Shown here piece after piece: positions 15,840 to 20,355 of a stretch of DNA of 20,355 bases. Every line of letters begins with the position of its first letter. Positions within the stretch are counted from its first letter, which is position 1. Below the pieces are notes generated by a model that worked only from the letters and a program-made list of their open reading frames with translations, did no database searches and was not told the DNA's origin. The translations under genes and the position numbers were made by a program. Origin of the DNA: Cytophagales bacterium (GTDB taxonomy: Bacteria; Bacteroidota; Bacteroidia; Cytophagales; UBA9547); the NCBI GenBank assembly GCA_025360395.1, contig JANYCH010000071.1, positions 1 to 20,355 of the forward strand, given 5' to 3'.

Positions 15840-16337
15840 ATGAAAAAGATAAGTATATTCCTGGTGGCAATCCTAACAATATTGCCTATAAGCCATAACT
15901 TCTCAACAAAGAAAGGGATTAACTGGATGACATTTGAACAGGCAACCAAATTATCAGAAAGCAAGCCTAAAAAGATGTTGATAGATGTTTACACTGATTG
16001 GTGCGGCTGGTGCAAGCGGATGGACAAAACCACCTATGAAGATGCCTCTGTTATTGACTATGTCAACAAAAACTTCTACGCAGTGAAACTAAATGCAGAA
16101 AGTGCTAAAACTATTACTTTCAATAGCAAATCTATGACAGAACAGGCTTTGTCAGGACAGGTTTTTGGTGTTTCCGGTTATCCCGCAACAGTTTATCTTG
16201 ACGAAAAAAGCACTGTGATAGGCGCTGTTCCCGGATATTGGGACGCTTCAGATTTTTATAAACTTAACAGATATATTGCTGAGAACATTTACCAAAAGAA
16301 AATTTCTTTTGATGAGTACAAAGCATCAGTAAAGTAA
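15840..16337 (+). CDS. Exported thioredoxin-fold protein (CGWC)
   Basis: I choose ATG at 15840, which begins the signal peptide MKKISIFLVAILTILPISHNFS directly; the TTG at 15825 adds five residues. The 165-residue protein then has a thioredoxin fold with DVYTDWCGWCKRMD, active-site Cys55 and Cys58, and the cis-Pro in VSGYPATVYLD. It resembles the DUF255/thioredoxin_7 group, so it is probably a periplasmic disulfide reductase or isomerase rather than cytoplasmic thioredoxin. Its stop TAA is at 16335-16337, and mnmE begins 6 bases later in the same reading frame. Confidence 0.88.
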   Translation: MKKISIFLVAILTILPISHNFSTKKGINWMTFEQATKLSESKPKKMLIDVYTDWCGWCKRMDKTTYEDASVIDYVNKNFYAVKLNAESAKTITFNSKSMTEQALSGQVFGVSGYPATVYLDEKSTVIGAVPGYWDASDFYKLNRYIAENIYQKKISFDEYKASVK

Positions 16338-16343
16338 TATTAT

Positions 16344-17723
16344 TTGTCTTCTTTTAATTATTTCAGCGGGGATACTATTGCTGCACTTGCAACCCCTCCG
16401 GGGGTAAGTGCATTGGCCGTAATCCGGGTTTCAGGTCCAGAATCAATAGCAATGGTAAACAGCATTTTTAAAGGGAAGGATTTAACCAAACAAGAGACCC
16501 ATACCCTTCATTTCGGCAAAATCGTCAAAGAGGAGGAATTTATTGATGAGGTTTTAGTTTCCGTTTTCAAAGCCCCAAAGTCGTTTTCGGGCGAAAACCT
16601 GGTTGAAATTTCCTGCCATGGTTCAAATTATATTGTCGCTACGATCCTTAAGTTATTGATTCTCAAAGGTGCCCGATATGCAAATCCCGGCGAATTTACC
16701 AGGCGGGCCTTTTTAAATGGAAAGTTCGACCTGGTTCAGGCAGAAGCCATAGCAGACCTGATCCATTCAGATTCAGAGGTCTCACATCTTATGGCCATGA
16801 ACCAGATGAGAGGTGGCTTTTCAAATAAAATTAGTCTGCTAAGAGAGAGGCTGGTAAATTTTGCTTCTTTGTTAGAACTGGAATTGGATTTCAGTGAAGA
16901 AGATGTGGAGTTTGCCGACAGGAGCCATCTTAAATCTCTGATTCTTGAAATGCAGACAGAAATAGAAATCCTGACAGATTCTTTTTCATTAGGCAATGTT
17001 TTGAAAGAAGGAATACCAACCGTAATAGCTGGAAAGCCAAATGCGGGTAAATCTACTTTACTTAATGCCTTGTTGAATGAAGAAAAAGCAATGGTTTCTG
17101 AAATAGCAGGAACAACCCGGGATGTAATTGAAGACGAGATTACCATAAGCGGGGTAAAGTTCAGGTTCATAGATACCGCAGGACTTCGGGAAACGGAAGA
17201 TACGCTTGAAGCCATGGGCATAGAGCGGACCATGAAAAAGCTGGATGAAGCCAGCCTGATCATTTATTTGTATGACATCAATTCAACTACTGAAGAAGAA
17301 TTAGTACAGGTTGAAAGCGACCTTATCCTGAGGTCGACCCCTTATATTTTCGTTGCCAATAAAACTGATAAGGTGCAAGATTTAAAACCGTCCACCGTTA
17401 ACCGTCCACTGTCAACTATTCATATCTCCGCTGCTAACAAAAGCAATCTTGACCAGCTAAAATCCCGGTTATTGAAATTGGTAAATGCAGATAGCTTCAG
17501 GTCTGGCAATACTGTCATCACAAATGCCAGGCATCATGAAAACCTAACTAAAGTAGCCGGGGCTTTAAAGCTTACAATTGATGCTCTTGAAAATAATCTG
17601 AGCAATGATTTTCTTGCATTGGAAATAAGGCAGGCTTTATATTATCTGGGAGAATTGACGGGTAGTATTACCACAGAAGATCTTTTGGGCAATATTTTTA
17701 GCAAATTTTGTATCGGAAAGTAA
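16344..17723 (+). CDS. mnmE: tRNA modification GTPase MnmE
   Basis: MnmE with MnmG forms the carboxymethylaminomethyl (or aminomethyl) group on U34 of certain tRNAs. The start is TTG at 16344: the frame is closed upstream by the preceding gene's stop, the first internal Met is about residue 36, and MSSFNYFSGDTIAALATPPG matches the family N-terminus. The 459-residue protein has the tetrahydrofolate-binding N-domain, a helical domain, and the G domain with P-loop GKPNAGKS (230-237), AGTTRD, DTAGLRET, and NKTD (339-342). It ends in the family-standard FCIGK with Cys456. Between G4 and G5, residues 349-358 (PSTVNRPLST) are encoded by a heptamer repeat. It is probably co-transcribed with the thioredoxin-like gene. 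Confidence 0.96.
   Translation: MSSFNYFSGDTIAALATPPGVSALAVIRVSGPESIAMVNSIFKGKDLTKQETHTLHFGKIVKEEEFIDEVLVSVFKAPKSFSGENLVEISCHGSNYIVATILKLLILKGARYANPGEFTRRAFLNGKFDLVQAEAIADLIHSDSEVSHLMAMNQMRGGFSNKISLLRERLVNFASLLELELDFSEEDVEFADRSHLKSLILEMQTEIEILTDSFSLGNVLKEGIPTVIAGKPNAGKSTLLNALLNEEKAMVSEIAGTTRDVIEDEITISGVKFRFIDTAGLRETEDTLEAMGIERTMKKLDEASLIIYLYDINSTTEEELVQVESDLILRSTPYIFVANKTDKVQDLKPSTVNRPLSTIHISAANKSNLDQLKSRLLKLVNADSFRSGNTVITNARHHENLTKVAGALKLTIDALENNLSNDFLALEIRQALYYLGELTGSITTEDLLGNIFSKFCIGK
17386..17416 (+). repeat. Heptamer tandem repeat inside mnmE
   Basis: Four heptamers, AACCGTC CACCGTT AACCGTC CACTGTC plus AAC, fit the pattern (A/C)AC(C/T)GT(C/T), equivalent to two 14-base copies (17386-17399 and 17400-17413). 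The reading frame stays open although 28 is not a multiple of 3. This resembles short GTC-rich interspersed heptamers I recall from other Bacteroidota genomes. Confidence 0.6.
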
Positions 17724-17768
17724 TCATCTTAATACATTCAATTTTTTTTTCGTCATTCTGGTGTTCAT

Positions 17769-17785
17769 TTCAAAACAATTTTGAA
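17769..17785. promoter_or_regulatory. Inverted repeat between mnmE and the GIY-YIG gene
   Basis: TTCAAAA-CAA-TTTTGAA is a perfect 7-bp inverted repeat. It lies 45 bases after the mnmE stop and 84 bases before the next ATG. It could end the mnmE transcript (no T-tract follows) or act as an operator. Confidence 0.35.
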
Positions 17786-17868
17786 CTTCTTATCAACCAC
17801 TTCTACTTAATATTTCTTTAACTTCCAAATAATATTACCTTTACACTTTAATAATTTACAAATATTAG

Positions 17869-18309
17869 ATGTTAGAAGGATTAGCGAAATATAAAGAGTC
17901 CGGTGTATTTATTTTTAAGCCTGAGGACAGATTGGCCGCAGTGTGCAAAGGAATCCCGAACGATAAAAGCGGAGTATATGTAATTTATGCAATTTCCGGC
18001 AAAAAAAAGGAACTGGTTTACATAGGAAGAACTGGTCAATTGCTTTATGGATACCCCAAACACCGTAAGGGTGGATTGAGAGGGCACTTTACTACAGGCA
18101 AGCAACAACTGGGTTATCCTGTAATGAATGTACGCCAGATATCCTGGCCTAAAAAAATGAAAGACGACAATATCGATTCTTTAGAAGTGCAATGGTTTGT
18201 TACTTTAGATGAAAGTACAAATGACTGTCCTATGATTCTTGAAAAAGATTTGCTGGCCAGTTACAAGAAAACCGAAGGTGATTTTCCTGCTTGGAATAAA
18301 TTATCTTAG
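17869..18309 (+). CDS. Stand-alone GIY-YIG nuclease-fold protein
   Basis: The 146-residue protein has the GIY-YIG signature split as GVY (35-37) and YIG (51-53). Downstream lie Arg71 in GLRGHF, Glu125 in ILEKDLL and Asn143 in PAWNK, at the positions of the family's catalytic Arg, metal-binding Glu and C-terminal Asn. All key residues are present, so an active metal-dependent nuclease is plausible. No DNA-binding, UvrC, or methyltransferase domain is fused, and no modification gene lies nearby. It is not the short UPF0213 type. Function could be repair, restriction-like, or mobile-element-related; nothing here decides. It is a single-gene unit closed by a strong hairpin. Confidence 0.75.
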   Translation: MLEGLAKYKESGVFIFKPEDRLAAVCKGIPNDKSGVYVIYAISGKKKELVYIGRTGQLLYGYPKHRKGGLRGHFTTGKQQLGYPVMNVRQISWPKKMKDDNIDSLEVQWFVTLDESTNDCPMILEKDLLASYKKTEGDFPAWNKLS

Positions 18310-18354
18310 TTTGTAGCAGTCACCTCTTATAGTTAATTTTTATTACTGCAATAT

Positions 18355-18392
18355 TCAAATGCATGCAGAGAAATTTGTATGCATTTGATTTT
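18355..18392 (+). terminator. Long hairpin with GAAA loop after the GIY-YIG gene
   Basis: TCAAATGCAT (18355-18364) pairs with ATGCATTTGA (18379-18388). The stem continues inward as GCAGA/TTTGT (two G-U pairs) to a GAAA tetraloop, about 15 bp in all, followed by TTTT. Confidence 0.7.
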
Positions 18393-18561
18393 AAATCCTG
18401 GCAGTCAGATTTTTAGTTTTTCTGTTACTTTTTATCATTCAGTATTTCGTAGGGACATTCTAATCTCCTCTGTCAATTGTTTTTAACCTCATTTGAGAGC
18501 GAGATCCAGAACAACCTATGCCATCTAAATCCGTAAATCCTACTTTTAGTTATTGGATAAA

Positions 18562-19974
18562 ATGAAAATTGCAGAAACTCAGAATCTTATATCAAATATT
18601 TCAGACCAGGAATGGAAAAGTGAGTTAGAGAAAGCTTCTTCAAAATACCACATCATAGGTGCCTGGATCGCCATTATTTTTAACCCTCTTTTTGCTTTCA
18701 CGGATTATATAAACTTACCGCTGCATTGGCAGCAACTTGCTTTAATCAGGTTAAGTATTTCAGCAGTTACCCTTTGTGTTTTGCTTACGAGACGGAAGAC
18801 TAATATCCCTTCTTATTTTGTAATACTGGTCCCGTTTTTATTGATTTCACTTCAAAATGCTTACACTTTTAGCCTTGTAAGCCCTGATTCTATTCTGGAA
18901 CACAGTATTAACTATATAGCCTTACTGATTGGCGGTGCCATGTTCATACTTTGGCGTTGGACTTATTCAGTATTGGTTGTATTGGTTTCGGCCAAAACAA
19001 CGCTTCTTTTTGTTCATCTTAATACTGCTGTGACCAAAGAACAATTCATGGTAAAGGGTGGATTTTTATTGCTTGCTGTTGGTATTTTTATGATCGTCCT
19101 GATAAAAGCGAGGTATGATTTGACGATCAGGGAAATTAAGGCAAGGCTAGCATTAAAAGCCAGTAATGATGAACTTGGCCTTCAAAAAGAAATTGTTGAA
19201 AAAAGTAATCAGAAAATAACCGATAGCATCAAGTATGCTAAAAGAATTCAGGATTCCATATTGGGAAACCTTTCGAGAATGGAATCATGGTTTCCAGATT
19301 CATTTGTCCTTTTTATGCCCAAAGATATTTTGAGCGGCGATTTTTACTGGATGTATGAAGATAAACCAAACCAGGTAAAAATAGTGATAGCTGCAGATTG
19401 TACCGGCCATGGAGTTCCTGCTGCCATGATGACGGTTTTGGCAAACTCCATTTTGAACGAAGTGGTTATACAGGCAAAAATTTACTCTCCTGATAAAATA
19501 CTGTATTGCCTTGATCAAAAACTATCTGAAAGCTTAAACTCAAGGTCGGAAACCGAAGAAAAGATCAATGATGGAATGGACGTTAGTATATTGAGTTTTA
19601 CTCCCTCTGGAACAAGTTTTGCGGCCGCTAAAAATCTTTTATTTATAGTGAACGGAACTGAAACCAACGTCATCCCGGGATCTAAGTTCCCAATAGGAAG
19701 CACTCAATATGGCGATACCAAAGTATTTGAAAAGCATGATCTTACATTGGCAAAAGGTACAAAACTATATATGTATTCTGATGGCTATCCAGACCAGTTT
19801 GGCGGGACAGAGAATAAAAAATACCTTAGTAAACGTTTTAGGGAATTTCTATTAAATACAAGTAAGGTTCCCATGGCTGAACAGAAACAAAAACTTACCT
19901 CAGAGTTTATTTCATGGAAAGGTGCGCAGTCTATAAATACAGATGATGTTCTGGTAATTGGAATAGAAGTTTAA
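18562..19974 (+). CDS. Membrane SpoIIE/PP2C-type serine phosphatase
   Basis: I prefer ATG at 18562; a TTG at 18553 would add three residues. The 470-residue protein has six predicted membrane helices (about 31-47, 58-76, 83-101, 117-130, 134-152, 165-183), a coiled coil at about 186-235, then a SpoIIE-type phosphatase domain. Metal and core motifs are present: SGDFYW with Asp260, AADCTGHG with Asp279, NDGMD (337-340), YSDGYPDQ with Asp407, and NTDDVL (Asp461-462). In known systems such phosphatases dephosphorylate anti-sigma-factor antagonists (STAS proteins). No STAS, HPK or sigma-factor gene is in the window, so the partner is unknown. The membrane part is a likely sensor of unknown signal. 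Confidence 0.9.
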   Translation: MKIAETQNLISNISDQEWKSELEKASSKYHIIGAWIAIIFNPLFAFTDYINLPLHWQQLALIRLSISAVTLCVLLTRRKTNIPSYFVILVPFLLISLQNAYTFSLVSPDSILEHSINYIALLIGGAMFILWRWTYSVLVVLVSAKTTLLFVHLNTAVTKEQFMVKGGFLLLAVGIFMIVLIKARYDLTIREIKARLALKASNDELGLQKEIVEKSNQKITDSIKYAKRIQDSILGNLSRMESWFPDSFVLFMPKDILSGDFYWMYEDKPNQVKIVIAADCTGHGVPAAMMTVLANSILNEVVIQAKIYSPDKILYCLDQKLSESLNSRSETEEKINDGMDVSILSFTPSGTSFAAAKNLLFIVNGTETNVIPGSKFPIGSTQYGDTKVFEKHDLTLAKGTKLYMYSDGYPDQFGGTENKKYLSKRFREFLLNTSKVPMAEQKQKLTSEFISWKGAQSINTDDVLVIGIEV

Positions 19975-19985
19975 TCCATACTTTT
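19958..19985 (+). promoter_or_regulatory. Possible promoter for the last gene
   Basis: TTG at 19958-19960 and TACTTTTA at 19978-19985 (one base from TAnnTTTG) are 17 bases apart and precede the ATG at 20002. The leader would be only about 10 bases. Confidence 0.3.
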
Positions 19986-20001
19986 ATAATCCAATGTAAA
20001 T

Positions 20002-20355
20002 ATGAAGTACTTTTTATGTTTATATTGCCTTTTTAATTTTTTAGTCGCTGGACTTTCTCAATGTCCTGACACATTGAAACTCTATAATTTTCCATGTTGT
20101 ATTTCTGGTATGGATTGGTCAGAAAGCGACCAGAGATTATATCTTGTAAGCGATGTTAACAACTTCGTTTATGTTGCAAAAGTCAACTTGAATGAAATGG
20201 TATCCCAAGTAATAGATTCAATCAGTATTGTTAATTCCCCACATAAAATAGGCCTTGAAGCCATCCGTAAAAAAGGAAACACCTTTTACTTTGCTTATGA
20301 AAAGGACGAAAATACCAATGGGCATAGATCTGCTACTGCTTTTATTTCAAAAGGA
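20002..20355 (+). CDS. Secreted phytase-like/esterase-like propeller protein (5' end)
   Basis: ATG at 20002 opens a frame that runs without a stop to the window edge (118 codons), so the 3' part is missing. It begins with a signal peptide (MKYFLCLYCLFNFLVAGLSQ). The mature start has FPCCISGMDWSESDQRLYLVSD and later GLEAIRKKGNTFYFAYE. The pairing of an 'S-G-x-x-W...L-x-x-V-S-D' strand with a 'G-L-E-A-I' strand resembles the 'esterase-like activity of phytase' beta-propeller proteins. That is a resemblance by eye only. Enzyme activity cannot be judged from this fragment. Confidence 0.55.
   Translation, partial: MKYFLCLYCLFNFLVAGLSQCPDTLKLYNFPCCISGMDWSESDQRLYLVSDVNNFVYVAKVNLNEMVSQVIDSISIVNSPHKIGLEAIRKKGNTFYFAYEKDENTNGHRSATAFISKG

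Noticed and set aside
18553..18561. TTG start for the SpoIIE-type protein
   Set aside because: An ATG follows three codons later with no loss of any domain; TTG is unnecessary here.
1..20355. CRISPR arrays, tRNA or rRNA genes, transposases, prophage, toxin-antitoxin or restriction-modification operons
   Set aside because: None were found on reading both strands. No repeated direct spacers, no tRNA-like cloverleaf and no recognised mobile-element protein are visible.

Overview
The window looks like an ordinary chromosomal segment of a Bacteroidota bacterium (Cytophagales/Sphingobacteriales/Chitinophagales type; genus not recognised). The basis is low GC content, AT-rich leaders without clear Shine-Dalgarno sequences, several -7 elements of the Bacteroidota type TAnnTTTG, a Reg_prop-propeller histidine kinase, a lone PDH E1-beta gene, a short-LID adenylate kinase, and a Gre-like protein of a type I recall from Bacteroidota. 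No tRNA, rRNA, CRISPR array, transposase, integrase or phage gene was seen.

Layout: 2-130 is the end of an unidentified gene followed by a strong hairpin terminator. 373-1475 (minus) is a two-gene unit: a small secreted protein of unknown function and a Crp/Fnr-type regulator. 1547-4980 (plus) holds a family-2 glycosyltransferase, prmC and a succinate-semialdehyde-type aldehyde dehydrogenase. After a 301-bp gap comes an 800-residue 3-hydroxyacyl-CoA dehydrogenase/enoyl-CoA hydratase (5282-7684), convergent with a Gre-like gene (7710-8162, minus). 8274-9119 is a secreted dienelactone-hydrolase-family protein. 9343-12726 is a large periplasmic-sensing histidine kinase with no receiver domain, convergent with pdhB and adk (minus, 12747-14425). 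14525-15765 (plus) pairs a small Rieske protein with a DODA-type extradiol dioxygenase. 15840-17723 is a secreted thioredoxin-like protein coupled to mnmE. 17869-18309 is a stand-alone GIY-YIG protein with a strong terminator. 18562-19974 is a membrane SpoIIE/PP2C-type phosphatase. 20002-20355 is the start of a secreted protein resembling phytase-like esterases, cut by the window edge.

The genes are mostly housekeeping or catabolic (release-factor methylation, tRNA modification, adenylate balance, pyruvate oxidation, fatty-acid beta-oxidation), mixed with signalling proteins that lack nearby partners (the histidine kinase and the SpoIIE phosphatase). I found no convincing new multi-gene system. 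The most interesting items are a heptamer repeat inserted in frame in the MnmE G domain, a Gre-like factor that keeps the acidic tip motif, the orphan two-propeller kinase with a TTG start, the stand-alone GIY-YIG protein, and a palindrome (TTGTACAA) flanking the Crp/Fnr unit. Non-ATG starts are used by at least three genes (TTG for the kinase and mnmE, GTG for the Gre-like gene).
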